The notes under the pieces were generated by a model. That model was not told where the DNA came from. It did not search any database and saw only the letters and a list, made by a program, of their open reading frames with translations. Position numbers and translations under genes: made by a program. A stretch of 54,942 nucleotides of DNA from NCBI GenBank assembly GCA_031551265.1, contig JAVBNU010000009.1:1-54942 (forward strand). Reading direction: 5' to 3'. Shown here piece by piece: positions 10,201-18,278 of the stretch. The stretch is from JAVBNU01 sp031551265. Its GTDB lineage: Bacteria > Cyanobacteriota > Vampirovibrionia > Gastranaerophilales > Gastranaerophilaceae. How positions within the stretch are numbered: position 1 is the stretch's first letter; every line of letters starts with the position of its first letter.

Positions 10201-10787
10201 TTCAAAGCTGCGATTAGCAACATTGACGCAGCATACATTCCCGCAATTGTGAGCAGAGCGTTGTTCATGCCGAGATTTTGGATTAGAGTATTTGACAAAA
10301 AAGCGCCAAACAACAATGCAATCGCGCCGATTGAGGAGTTGATTGCGTTGGCAAACTTGAGTTCGCTTGATTCAACAACGTTTGTGATTGCTGCCATTTT
10401 TGCTGTATAGAAAAATGCGGCGCCGATACCTAACAAGAATGAAAATACGAAGATAATGTTTGGTGAAACCATTCCTGCGTGTGTGAAATACAAAATTCCC
10501 AGTACGATAACGGCTCTGTATAAACCACTCAACGATAGTACTAATTTTCTGGGGAATTTATCCGATACTGCACCCGCAAAAGGGCTTAATAAAAACTGAG
10601 GCAGTAAAAACGCAAAAAACAACGTCGCCATCGCTTTTCCGGCACTCGGCAGTGCAGCCAACATAATCGCAATCAATGTAAATTGTATCGTTGCGTCTGC
10701 AAAATGCGAAAATAATTGCCCTAAAAATAGTTTATCAAATTCTATGTTAGCAATTGGCCCTAACTTCTTTAAAATCTTTTCCATCAC
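7290..10787 (-). CDS. tripartite MFS transporter / PlsC acyltransferase / acyl-ACP synthetase fusion
   Basis: This is a lysophospholipid salvage enzyme that joins LplT-like and Aas-like functions in one chain. Residues about 1-410 form an MFS transporter (12 hydrophobic segments, LplT-like), expected to flip lysophospholipids inward. Residues about 430-600 form a PlsC/LPLAT acyltransferase with NHTGHLD (HX4D, about 440) and FPEGKFTPDG (about 510). Residues about 640-1160 form an AMP-binding acyl-ACP/acyl-CoA synthetase with YTSGTTGNPKGV (about 782) and the TGDIGEIDKDGYLKITGR signature. All catalytic motifs look intact. The same three-part fusion is known in several diderm bacteria. No partner gene is needed, which fits its standalone position. 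Confidence 0.93.
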   Translation of the reverse strand: MMEKILKKLGPIANIEFDKLFLGQLFSHFADATIQFTLIAIMLAALPSAGKAMATLFFAFLLPQFLLSPFAGAVSDKFPRKLVLSLSGLYRAVIVLGILYFTHAGMVSPNIIFVFSFLLGIGAAFFYTAKMAAITNVVESSELKFANAINSSIGAIALLFGAFLSNTLIQNLGMNNALLTIAGMYAASMLLIAALKFRIPQKFSAVKAGIIKDAQLAFNYMQSHKKALYMILLSICLSFIVAVFSNSLNALITDYYRLDFAALTTVRTILGIGIVLGMGVTIYLARFMRVPYLFAVSFITLCIVMITAPFCKTLQSSWMWLIPIGVADAVMLVMIDTILQKVAPDRVRGKIFGLQLTLNTFSYLVGTLIVANIADFVRPLAMFKGIAIVSFLLAASVLLFDKSFRYFLFKATFGQIFLGLFRYKVEGVEYLPKKGKVILAGNHTGHLDPFVIQMATKRQLWFVTGPAAFKVPVVRRMLKYFNVIPIIPKKGVEALDYATEKLKGGEAVVIFPEGKFTPDGNLCKFNRGVGVMAKHANAPIVPFIIHGGFETWGRNKRLPRLFHTIRIQFGQPITDLSMDDKEIAHHLQERVQFMKNALDRRTLYNISRKLHSNFLNLMQEKGDLYGATKALALKTKTGYEEMSYIELSRMTRNFANYLIEEIKVERDERIAILSESRPEFGIGMFASIQTGAITVPLDVKLTVSELTSILSDCNPRILFTSSHYIDLAAQVKENVKSIEHIFVLDNDKPEGCEYKSTYEIHSDVTKDLGRARSLDDTALIVYTSGTTGNPKGVMISFGNIYSQLRDFETLLKLDAKNTIVSVLPINHLLELNVGFFGMLYMGAKIVYIKNLSPKELTSVMKEKRATHMLVVPLLVKMLKSSVEKEIKKQPAAAQKAFKMMYGIAKFMPINVRRMMFQSVIDGFGGKLECFVCGGAPLDLEVGEFFERIGIPVFQGYGLTETSPTISTNYPKNNKLGTVGKPLPSAIVKLADTGEILTTGPNVMQGYYGKPEMTAEVIDSEGWFHTGDIGEIDKDGYLKITGRIKNMIVLGGGKKIFPEEVEAVLEQSELIKELCVMSLKIKSGNKAGTEEVGVIIVPGDELAKKSDEEVQKALEKEVKTLCDANLADYKQPTVVVIHREDLPKTSTRKVKRKELLEWYEKDSITA

Positions 10788-10993
10788 GTATCCTCATTAC
10801 AAAACTACTATCGCTTTATTATACAAAATAGCGCAATAAAAGGGCTGGTTTATTAGGTGTATTTTACGTCTTAATATTGAGTTTGTATACGAATTAATAT
10901 TAGCAGGCCTTTACGTATCCCCCGCTTAAGCTTCCTCTCCCCGTTGCGGCATTGTTGTCCAGAATGATTTTGGATTCAACCACCCAACTTGAT

Positions 10994-11156
10994 GTCATAC
11001 CGAAGCATAAAGTGTTGGATAATAAGACTGACGGGTACATTCGGTATCTTTCACTCTATTGGATGTACATTCCAATAATGATTTTATTTGTTAACTGGTA
11101 AGATGCCGGATATTTGCGTTTTTATTGACATACAACGATTTATGTTCCGGCATGAC
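10994..11156. repeat. ~163 bp palindromic dispersed repeat, copy 1
   Basis: The left arm starts GTCATACCGAA and returns with TTCGGTATCT at 11039-11048. The right arm runs from AGATGCCGGATA at 11101 to TTCCGGCATGAC at 11145-11156. The whole has the same layout and nearly the same length as 13234-13395. It lies in the 450 bp gap between the MFS fusion and the methyltransferase, where no convincing ORF is seen. The first arm has compensatory changes (CCGG to CCGA with TCGG), which points to a selected hairpin. Confidence 0.7.
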
Positions 11157-11240
11157 AAAAATAAAATAGTATAACTCAAATACAATAATACTTTGCGTTA
11201 TGTCCATGTTATAATTGTCTTGTCAGGAATTGAGGGGTAT

Positions 11241-12302
11241 ATGGAATCAAATAATTACAGACGTGTTCGCAAAAAGAAATCATCTAAAATAGATGCGCTT
11301 AATCATGCACAAAATATTGCATTTGCACCGTTAACTTTTCAAGCGGTTGCTACGATGTTAGATTTAGGTATTTTGAAACTTCTTGCTTCTTCACCCTCAA
11401 GTGTTGAGAAGGTTATGAAAGAACTCAAATTGTCTGAATACATCGTCACAACGCTTTTTGATGTTGCTACTGCTGCAAAATTAATCGATAAAAAAGGCGA
11501 TTTATATGAATTGACAGATTTAGCTGAGGCATTTTTGTATGATGAAATGACTATTGCAAATTTCAATTTTACAAAAGATGTCTGTTATTTGGGTGCAAGC
11601 GAGCTTACGGAATCTTTTGTCAGCGAAAAACCTGTCGGGCTGCACAAATTTTTCTCTGATGCAGAAACAATTTATCCTATTGTACCAAAACTGCCTGAGT
11701 CAGTGAAAAAAAGCTGGTATGATTTCGACCATTTTTATTCAAATGATTGTTTTGATGAAATATTAAAAATAATGTTCAAAGACAGCCCAAAAAATATTTA
11801 TGATATCGGAGGCAATACCGGAAACTTCGAAAAAACTTGCGTGCGCTATAATTCTGAGTGCAAAGTGACGATGTTTGATTTACCGGTCAATCGAGAAGCT
11901 GCAATAAAAAATGTTAATTCTGACAGACTAACTTTTCGTGCAATGGATGTGCTTAAGGACGAATTTCCTGAAATGGACGGAGCTGTTTTTATGAGCCAGT
12001 TTTTGGACTGTTTTTCGAAAGCGCAGATTATAACAATTTTGAACAAAGTTGCAAAAGTGGTGACTGCTAATTCAAGAATTTACATTCTCGAACCGTTTGT
12101 CGATAATCAGGTATACCCCGGGGCTGCATATGCTCTTTCTCATATTTCATTATATTTTACAGCAATGGCTAACGGTGTGAGCAAAATGTACAATGAGTAC
12201 GAAATGCTTGATTTAATTGAAAAATCAGACTTGAAATTAGTAAAAAAATATTATGATATTGGCAAACACAGTTATACTTTATTGGAATGCATGAAAAAAT
12301 GA
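11241..12302 (+). CDS. SAM-dependent O-methyltransferase-like protein
   Basis: The ATG at 11241 is chosen because GAGGGG lies just upstream; an in-frame start at 11193 has no such site. Residues about 20-100 form a winged-helix dimerisation-like domain (AFAPLTFQAVATMLDLGILKL, then a recognition helix), as in plant-type O-methyltransferases. The Rossmann SAM-binding motif I is YDIGGNTGNFE (about 187), followed by MFDLP and the RAMDVLKDEFP acidic loops. The stop codon overlaps the next start (ATGA), so the two genes form an operon with an LPLAT acyltransferase. Methyltransferase-acyltransferase pairs occur in aryl-polyene clusters, and the window opens with an aryl-polyene-like ketosynthase, so a role in such a lipid is plausible but unproven. 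Confidence 0.8.
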   Translation: MESNNYRRVRKKKSSKIDALNHAQNIAFAPLTFQAVATMLDLGILKLLASSPSSVEKVMKELKLSEYIVTTLFDVATAAKLIDKKGDLYELTDLAEAFLYDEMTIANFNFTKDVCYLGASELTESFVSEKPVGLHKFFSDAETIYPIVPKLPESVKKSWYDFDHFYSNDCFDEILKIMFKDSPKNIYDIGGNTGNFEKTCVRYNSECKVTMFDLPVNREAAIKNVNSDRLTFRAMDVLKDEFPEMDGAVFMSQFLDCFSKAQIITILNKVAKVVTANSRIYILEPFVDNQVYPGAAYALSHISLYFTAMANGVSKMYNEYEMLDLIEKSDLKLVKKYYDIGKHSYTLLECMKK

Positions 12303-13198
12303 AGTGGTTTCAAATTAAAGAACGTGCAGCAGGTGATAAAAGACTTTGGCTGACATGGCAAATATATAAAATTTTCGGCAAAAATGCAGTTAAATTTATT
12401 GCATTTATAGTGACGGCCTGTACTTTTGCGTTCGCCAAAGATTTAAGAAATTATTCAAAAAAATATCTCCGAATCGTTGGTGTTAAACCGACTTTAGTTA
12501 ATAGATTCAAGCATATTTTTAATTATTCACTTTCTTTAGTTGATAAACTGGAAATTTTTACGAATAACTTTGACTTTAATAAAATTATCTTCGAAAAACC
12601 TGAGGACGAGGCGAGTGTATATTCTGATTTTGATAATAAAAAAGGATTATTTTTTATTTGCTCACATCTTGGCAACGTAGATGTTATGCGTGCGTTTTTG
12701 ACTCGCAGTGAAGAGGCTGCCAAAACTGAAGTTATGATTTTTTTGAACAAAGAACATTGCAAAACTTTTAATGATTATATGCAGCAAGTTGCAACCATTC
12801 CAAATGTCACTGCATATGCAATTGAAGAAATTGATATGAACACAGCGATTGAAATAAAAGAAAAACTCGATAAGGGCTCAATAATTTTCATGGCAGGTGA
12901 CAGGGTTTCAAAAAGCAATGAAACGGCTGTTTTTGAAGGCAAATTATTCGGCAGAACTGTCGAGTTCCCGATTGGAACTTTCCGACTTGCGCAAATGATG
13001 GACGTACAAACATATTTTATAACCGCGCTAAAATCTGCTAATGACAAATATGTTATTCATTTACAAAAGATGTCACTTGAAGGTGAAAAACGCAAAGTAG
13101 TAAAAATGTTGCAGGAAGAATATTTGCGATTTATTGAGGAAAAAACTTTGCTTGAACCGCTCCAATTTTATCACTTTTATGACCTATTTAAAAATTGA
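12299..13198 (+). CDS. LPLAT-family (lauroyl-acyltransferase-like) acyltransferase
   Basis: This is a membrane-associated acyltransferase of the LpxL/HtrB-like LPLAT superfamily. The start is set at the ATG that overlaps the upstream TGA by 4 bp; an earlier in-frame ATG at 12287 is possible. Features are the N-terminal WFQIKERAAGDKRLWLTW segment, one hydrophobic stretch (about 30-45), the catalytic HX4D as SHLGNVD (about 120) and the FMAGDRVS segment typical of the family (about 200). The ERAAG-type N-terminus recalls acyltransferases of aryl-polyene clusters more than lipid A enzymes (from memory). The gene is translationally coupled to the methyltransferase and both lie between two copies of a 162 bp repeat. 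Confidence 0.82.
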   Translation: MKWFQIKERAAGDKRLWLTWQIYKIFGKNAVKFIAFIVTACTFAFAKDLRNYSKKYLRIVGVKPTLVNRFKHIFNYSLSLVDKLEIFTNNFDFNKIIFEKPEDEASVYSDFDNKKGLFFICSHLGNVDVMRAFLTRSEEAAKTEVMIFLNKEHCKTFNDYMQQVATIPNVTAYAIEEIDMNTAIEIKEKLDKGSIIFMAGDRVSKSNETAVFEGKLFGRTVEFPIGTFRLAQMMDVQTYFITALKSANDKYVIHLQKMSLEGEKRKVVKMLQEEYLRFIEEKTLLEPLQFYHFYDLFKN

Positions 13199-13233
13199 TT
13201 GGACTGCTGTCTATTTAGCAAACAATACTTTGT

Positions 13234-13395
13234 GTCATGCCGGAACTTAAAACGTCGTATATTAATAAATACGTTTATATCCGGCATCTTACCGGCATAC
13301 TTCCAAAGGCATTTTAGGAATCAATACTGATAGATGGATAGATGCCGGATATATTCGACAATAATGTTATTAGACGATTAATGTTCCGGCATGAC
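13234..13395. repeat. ~162 bp palindromic dispersed repeat, copy 2
   Basis: The left arm starts GTCATGCCGGAA and the right arm ends TTCCGGCATGAC, giving a perfect 12 bp terminal inverted repeat. Each arm is itself a mirrored module: TATCCGGCATCT at the inner end of the left arm and AGATGCCGGATA at the inner end of the right arm. With copy 1 it brackets the methyltransferase-acyltransferase operon. Confidence 0.75.
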
Positions 13396-13432
13396 GTGCT
13401 CGAAAAATGCGGTTGTTAATGATTAATCAGGT

Positions 13433-13696
13433 TTAGTCAAAAGAGAAGTTAAATTTACCTTTTTTGTTGCCTCTGCCTTTTCCTTTGCCGGGATTATCTT
13501 TTATCTGTAAATTCAAGCCATCATTATCGACACCGGGGGTGGGGTCTTTAATTTGAATTTTTGTTTGAGCAGGATTCTTCTTTACTGACACATCAGGTAT
13601 ATCACTAAGCTTTCGTATTGAAAATGAGTCATTGTCGGCATTTGCAGCACATGAGCTGAATATACAAACCAAGAAAAGTGTAAATAGTTTATTCAT
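13433..13696 (-). CDS. small exported protein, probable lipoprotein
   Basis: An 87-residue protein with a signal peptide (KLFTLFLVCIFSSCAAN) that has a Cys at about residue 16 in a lipobox-like FSSC context, so it may be lipid-anchored. The mature part is short and polar, with a repeated QIKD element and a Gly/Lys-rich C-terminus (GKGKGRGNKKGKF). GGGAG stands just upstream of the ATG. No family is recognised and no function is proposed. Confidence 0.65.
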   Translation of the reverse strand: MNKLFTLFLVCIFSSCAANADNDSFSIRKLSDIPDVSVKKNPAQTKIQIKDPTPGVDNDGLNLQIKDNPGKGKGRGNKKGKFNFSFD

Positions 13697-13852
13697 AACT
13701 GGCTCCCTACGTTAAATGTAAGTTTTGGGATTTTTATTATAAAGTGTTATTTTTACTTTTTCCTGCTACTTTATAGCTATTGTTTTATTTGACAATTATT
13801 GCACGGCGTGTGATAATTTTTTTGAACTATTAGTCACGTTGCGAGAGTTTTA

Positions 13853-15160
13853 ATGGATTTTATTAGAAATTTTTTTGAGTTTGAAAAACATAATACGAAC
13901 TTTAAAACAGAAATTATAGCAGGCTTTACAACATTCATTACAATGGCATATATAATGATTGTAAATCCCAAAATTCTGGCTGAATGCGGCATGGATTTTG
14001 GCGCATCGATGGTTGCAACAATTGTGATTGCGTTTTTAGGCTGCATGCTGATGGGGTTTTATGCCAAACTCCCAATGGCAGTTGCACCATACATGGGCGA
14101 GAATGCTTTTATTACATATGTGGTTGTCCTTTCGCTCGGTGTCAGCTGGCAAATTGCCTTGGGTTGCGTCTTTTTGGCGGGATTATTTTTCTTTTTACTA
14201 ACGTTCTTTAATATTCGCTGTTGGCTCGTAAACTCAATGCCGAAAAGCTTAAAACATTCTTTTTCAGTCGGGCTCGGATTGTTTTTGACTTTTATCGGGC
14301 TCGTGCAAACAGGAATAATTAAAGCCGGTAATGCAAGCGCACCACTGCATGTAGGTGATTTAAACCAACCGCAGGTTATACTTGCGATTTTAGGCTTTTT
14401 GATAATCGCGTTTTTAATGATACGTAAGGTAAAAGCAGCAATACTTATAGGAATCGTTGTGATTACTGTTTTGTCGCTGATTTTAGGGTATGAAAAGTTA
14501 CCTGAAAATATAATATCTATGCCACCGAGTATTATGCCTGTGTTTGGAAAAATGGATATTGCCGGCGCGCTTAAATTTGAAAATTTACCGATTGTTTTTA
14601 TCCTGTTCATAATGGTTTATGTGGATACGATGGGAACGTTGATTGGGACATCCTATCGCGCAGGGCTGCTTGATGAAAACTGCAATTTGCCTGAAATAAA
14701 TAAGCCGATGTTCTGTGACGCTATCACGACAATGGCTGCCGGCGCGGCAGGAACAACAACATCCGGCGTGTATTTAGAAAGCGCTACAGGGATTGAAGCA
14801 GGCGGCAAAACAGGCTTGACAGCTATCGTGGTTGGGATTTTGTTTTTGATAGGATTGTTTTTTGTTCCTGTGATTCAAATTATCCCGCCTTATGCGTATG
14901 GCCCGGCTTTGCTGATTGTTGGAATGTTGATGCTTTCGGCGGTTAAAGAAATTGATTTTTCAGATATGAGCGAATTTATCCCTGCGTTTTGCACAATCAC
15001 GCTGATGGTGTTCACGTACAACATCGGTATCGGGATGGCTGCGGGATTTATAGCTTATCCTCTGTTGAAACTGCTCTCCGGGAAAAACAACGAGAATAAT
15101 GCCGCAATATGGATACTTTGTGTGCTTTCGCTAGTATTTTTTATTCTTTATCCGTATTAA
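13853..15160 (+). CDS. AzgA/PbuG-type purine (guanine/hypoxanthine) permease
   Basis: This is an inner-membrane proton-coupled nucleobase transporter of the NCS2/AzgA family, importing adenine, guanine or hypoxanthine. The length of 435 residues fits the family. The signature regions are all present: GFTTFITMAYIMIVNP near the N-terminus, APYMGENAF (about 80), the DTMGTLIGTSYRAGLL segment (about 257) and the GTTTSGVYLESATGIEAGGKTGLTA motif (about 300). About 12-14 hydrophobic segments are visible. GAGAG precedes the ATG. I see no purine riboswitch in the leader. It is transcribed alone and converges on a lipoprotein gene only 3 bp away. Confidence 0.93.
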   Translation: MDFIRNFFEFEKHNTNFKTEIIAGFTTFITMAYIMIVNPKILAECGMDFGASMVATIVIAFLGCMLMGFYAKLPMAVAPYMGENAFITYVVVLSLGVSWQIALGCVFLAGLFFFLLTFFNIRCWLVNSMPKSLKHSFSVGLGLFLTFIGLVQTGIIKAGNASAPLHVGDLNQPQVILAILGFLIIAFLMIRKVKAAILIGIVVITVLSLILGYEKLPENIISMPPSIMPVFGKMDIAGALKFENLPIVFILFIMVYVDTMGTLIGTSYRAGLLDENCNLPEINKPMFCDAITTMAAGAAGTTTSGVYLESATGIEAGGKTGLTAIVVGILFLIGLFFVPVIQIIPPYAYGPALLIVGMLMLSAVKEIDFSDMSEFIPAFCTITLMVFTYNIGIGMAAGFIAYPLLKLLSGKNNENNAAIWILCVLSLVFFILYPY

Positions 15161-15163
15161 AAA

Positions 15164-15625
15164 CTAGTATTTTAAATAAGAATCGCTTTTATCATTAATA
15201 AATTTAATTTTATTTTCTTCGCGAACTTTTTTGTATTCTTTTTTAGAAATAGTTTTAAATTTATACACATTGTTGAACTGGTCAACACCTTCGCCGCTGC
15301 CATCAGAAAAAGTACCCTTACGAAGCTGCCAGTCGAGATTAATGATAGTACCATCGCTGCACCCTAAAAGCATTTTTGCATCAACTAGGTCGTTTTTCAT
15401 TGTGATAGAACGCGACGGAGCGTTCAAGTATACACTGCCGTCACAAACTTTGCTGTTTCCTTTTTGAAATACTTTTACGTCTGCATGGGTAAAATCTCTG
15501 CGATTATACGCACCGTAGTAGACTTCACCCTTATCGTTTGTGACCTCTGATGTAATATATTTATTACAGCCGGTTGCAATTACCAGTATAAAACAGGTTA
15601 TTATAAGTTTTAAATGTTTATTCAT
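15164..15625 (-). CDS. putative lipoprotein
   Basis: A 153-residue protein with a clear lipoprotein signal: a Lys-rich start, a hydrophobic core and the lipobox VIATGC (Cys about residue 20). The mature domain contains repeated short beta-strand motifs such as GEVYYGAY and VDAKMLLGCSDGTIINLDWQLRKGTFSDGSGEG, which recalls small periplasmic beta proteins but no named family. Its ATG overlaps the stop of the upstream exported-protein gene by 4 bp, so the two are translationally coupled and probably work together in the envelope. Confidence 0.75.
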   Translation of the reverse strand: MNKHLKLIITCFILVIATGCNKYITSEVTNDKGEVYYGAYNRRDFTHADVKVFQKGNSKVCDGSVYLNAPSRSITMKNDLVDAKMLLGCSDGTIINLDWQLRKGTFSDGSGEGVDQFNNVYKFKTISKKEYKKVREENKIKFINDKSDSYLKY

Positions 15626-16248
15626 AGTGCCTCAACAGGTATTTTTAAGTCATACATTTTTTTCATATCAAATGAAGTGTTTGTTATGGTTATTTCTTTA
15701 ACAGATTGCTTTTTAGGTATCAGCATTCTTACATTGTAAGTACTGGCCGGCTCCATGCGAATTGGCAGCATATATTCTTTAAATATATCCTGAGAAATAG
15801 CAACATTGGTTCTGCAAGCCTTATCAGTAGGCACATACATTCCAACCATTATACCTGCCCCTAAAGGAGCGCCAAGGCCAAAGGTTATGCCGGTTACACC
15901 TCCTGCAATGATTGAGCCGGGTATGGCAAAGCTGTAATAGCGTCCGATATCTTTTTTCCTGCTGCGACGATACATGTTTCGTCGGCTTGCTGACTTTATT
16001 GATGTATTATCACTTAACAAAAAATCTACTTCCGTGTTCGAAGAAAGCAACACCGGCTCATTGTTGTTGTTGGTGATAGCTATTTCAAGAGGAATAAATT
16101 TTTTCCATACAGTTGTGTGTTTATATTCTTCTTTCGAGATTGTTTTTACCACTGCAGTTACGTTTGGCAGGGATTCCGATTCTGCATAGCATAGCTCAGC
16201 AAAACCTATTAAAATTACTGTGAGTAATATAGCAAAAAACTTTTTCAT
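15622..16248 (-). CDS. exported protein with a glycine-zipper-like segment
   Basis: The start at 16248 (MKKFFAI) is preferred over 16254 because GAGGA sits about 8 bp upstream. A signal peptide covers residues 1-23 (ending CYAES). The middle holds a hydrophobic Gly-rich stretch (IPGSIIAGGVTGITFGLGAPLGAGIMVG, written here only as residues about 115-142) that looks like a membrane-inserting glycine zipper. Beta-rich domains flank it. It forms a two-gene operon with the lipoprotein at 15164-15625. No family is recognised. Confidence 0.72.
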   Translation of the reverse strand: MKKFFAILLTVILIGFAELCYAESESLPNVTAVVKTISKEEYKHTTVWKKFIPLEIAITNNNNEPVLLSSNTEVDFLLSDNTSIKSASRRNMYRRSRKKDIGRYYSFAIPGSIIAGGVTGITFGLGAPLGAGIMVGMYVPTDKACRTNVAISQDIFKEYMLPIRMEPASTYNVRMLIPKKQSVKEITITNTSFDMKKMYDLKIPVEAL

Positions 16249-16370
16249 TTCCATTCCTCATCTGATATTATAATTACTTTATCATAAAATTTATTTCAGT
16301 AGACATTTTGTGACGAAATTTTAAGGATTAATATTTTAGTCTGACTTTTCATAAGACTTGATATAATGTT

Positions 16371-18122
16371 TTACGGTATACGTCCTAACAAATTGACAGT
16401 ATTAATCATCTTGGAGATAGGCTCTTTAATCTCTTCCATTAGTTGTGCGTTATCGGGGGCTTTTTTCAATTCTTCTGCAATATCGTGAGCTTTTATTGCT
16501 GCTTTTTGAAATTCGATACAGCATTTGTTATACTCGATTTGTATTTGTAAAAATTTTTCGTAATCCTTGTCGGAATCAGGCTGTTTTTGCATTTGCTCCA
16601 ATTCAGCCATCATGTGCATAGTGGCACATTCACTCCCTGCAAGCCTCGCTCGGACTTCTTCGGCAGAACTCATGTATCTACTCAATTTTTTTTGATAATT
16701 GTCTTTGCCCGCACCCAGACTTCTGCTTCTGTTGCGCTCAAGCAGGCTTATACGATTCTTTAGAGCTTTTATCGCGGCCTGTTCTTTTTCAGGCGTCAGC
16801 GCAGGTAGTTCAATATCCTCAAATGCTTCTATTGTCGTTGCTGTCAAAGTATTATATTTATATTGCAGTGATGCAGAAAATTTGATTAGATCATTTAGGG
16901 CTTCTCCTGGTGCGTCGTATTTTGCGGCAAAATCAGGGTTTTTGTCTACAATTTTTTGTAATTTTGCAACAAAGTTATTCAATTTTTTAGCAGTTTTTTC
17001 GTTTGTAAAAGATTCCGGAGCAACACAATTTTTGCTGTCACAGCAAAGCTTTCCGTATGCGATGATACTCTTTGAAAAATCTTCATCTATATTGAACAAA
17101 TCATTTTTGGCAAACTGTTCCAAATCTTTTCTGGCGCCATCAGTAAAACGCGGTATAGCAATTTCTTTGTCGAATTCTATAAAAGTTGTATGTTTGCTGT
17201 TTGAGTATTTTATTTCGTCATATAAATATTCTTGAGCCGTTTTTTGCTTCTGCTCTTTCGACAATGACGCACATAAGAACGCTTCTCTGCAGTGCAGCGC
17301 TTCGTGTCTGAGTGTTCTGTGTATTGACTCGCCATTTCTGTATTTTGTAGGATTAAACCTGATTGTATGATTAGTATTGTTGTATGATCCGGCAACCTCA
17401 CTGTAGGCTATCGGATTTATTAGCTTTGCGAAGTCTTGTAGGATTTCGGTTTTAGCTTTTTCATCACTGCACTCGTTATACATATTAACAAGCCCGATTA
17501 GCGTATTTTTGCTAACTTCCGGCGTAATATAATCATACATTTTTACACCGGTTTCTCTAAATTGGCCGGACAATTTGTTAATAATAACCTCTGCAAATTC
17601 TTCCATCGGCATTATGGTGTCGTCACTGTCATCAAAGAATTTAAGAGGTTCTTTAGGTTCAAATGCATTGGCATGTAAGTAAGCTAAATGCGTAAGTGCT
17701 TTGTTTATCTCATCTTTTGCGCCATATCTCGTATCGCAGGCAAGCCTTAGCTGCGGCCTATATTCTTCGGGAATTTCAAAATCATCAAAACACTCATTTA
17801 AAACAGCTGCCGTTTCGAAAAAAATTTCCTCATTTGTCAGGTGCATACGCCTTTTTGCTTCTGCTGAGCGCTCGAATGACGCTTTGGCTTCTTTCAGATT
17901 CGCACTCCATTGGTCTCGGCTTTCGGTGAGTTTTTCTTCGTCTTCCTCTTTAGGAAGAAATGTTTTAGCCATAGCTTCTACTTTTTTCTGTAACTCCGTA
18001 TCATCTGACTGGCGTGTAAATGTGTCGTTAGGAGCATGAGGAATCGGTACAGACATTTTGTTATCCGAGCCGAATCTAATGTTAAAAATATTATTTTGTC
18101 CTGAGATTTTAGTTATAAACAT
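16371..18122 (-). CDS. putative zincin metallopeptidase with N-terminal F-G motif
   Basis: I do not recognise a named family, but residues 273-277 are HEALH, a match to the HExxH zinc-binding and catalytic motif. The preceding beta-strand and helix (TIRFNPTKY, then IHRTLRHEALHC) are arranged as in zincin proteases. The third zinc ligand is not obvious. The rest is mostly helical, with a coiled coil at about 430-530. No signal peptide or membrane helix is seen. The start at 18122 is chosen because the N-terminus then begins with a short segment containing NIFNIRFG that resembles other unknowns here; an upstream ATG at 18164 is possible, and neither has a good ribosome site. The gene is divergent from 18279. 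Confidence 0.6.
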   Translation of the reverse strand: MFITKISGQNNIFNIRFGSDNKMSVPIPHAPNDTFTRQSDDTELQKKVEAMAKTFLPKEEDEEKLTESRDQWSANLKEAKASFERSAEAKRRMHLTNEEIFFETAAVLNECFDDFEIPEEYRPQLRLACDTRYGAKDEINKALTHLAYLHANAFEPKEPLKFFDDSDDTIMPMEEFAEVIINKLSGQFRETGVKMYDYITPEVSKNTLIGLVNMYNECSDEKAKTEILQDFAKLINPIAYSEVAGSYNNTNHTIRFNPTKYRNGESIHRTLRHEALHCREAFLCASLSKEQKQKTAQEYLYDEIKYSNSKHTTFIEFDKEIAIPRFTDGARKDLEQFAKNDLFNIDEDFSKSIIAYGKLCCDSKNCVAPESFTNEKTAKKLNNFVAKLQKIVDKNPDFAAKYDAPGEALNDLIKFSASLQYKYNTLTATTIEAFEDIELPALTPEKEQAAIKALKNRISLLERNRSRSLGAGKDNYQKKLSRYMSSAEEVRARLAGSECATMHMMAELEQMQKQPDSDKDYEKFLQIQIEYNKCCIEFQKAAIKAHDIAEELKKAPDNAQLMEEIKEPISKMINTVNLLGRIP

Positions 18123-18278
18123 AGTTATCTGTATTAAGTCAAAATATAAAAAATCTTGCGTCATTATTCTTATTAAGTAACAATTTTTTACAATTTAGTA
18201 ATAATTTAGCTTTTTACTAGCAAATTTTTTTATGTTTGATTTTAATATACTCAGAGAGACATTAGAAGTGGAAGTTCA

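Noticed and set aside
13853..15160. Purine riboswitch ahead of the permease
   Set aside because: The 156 bp leader is AT-rich, and I see no aptamer core (paired loops around conserved pyrimidines) that I can support.
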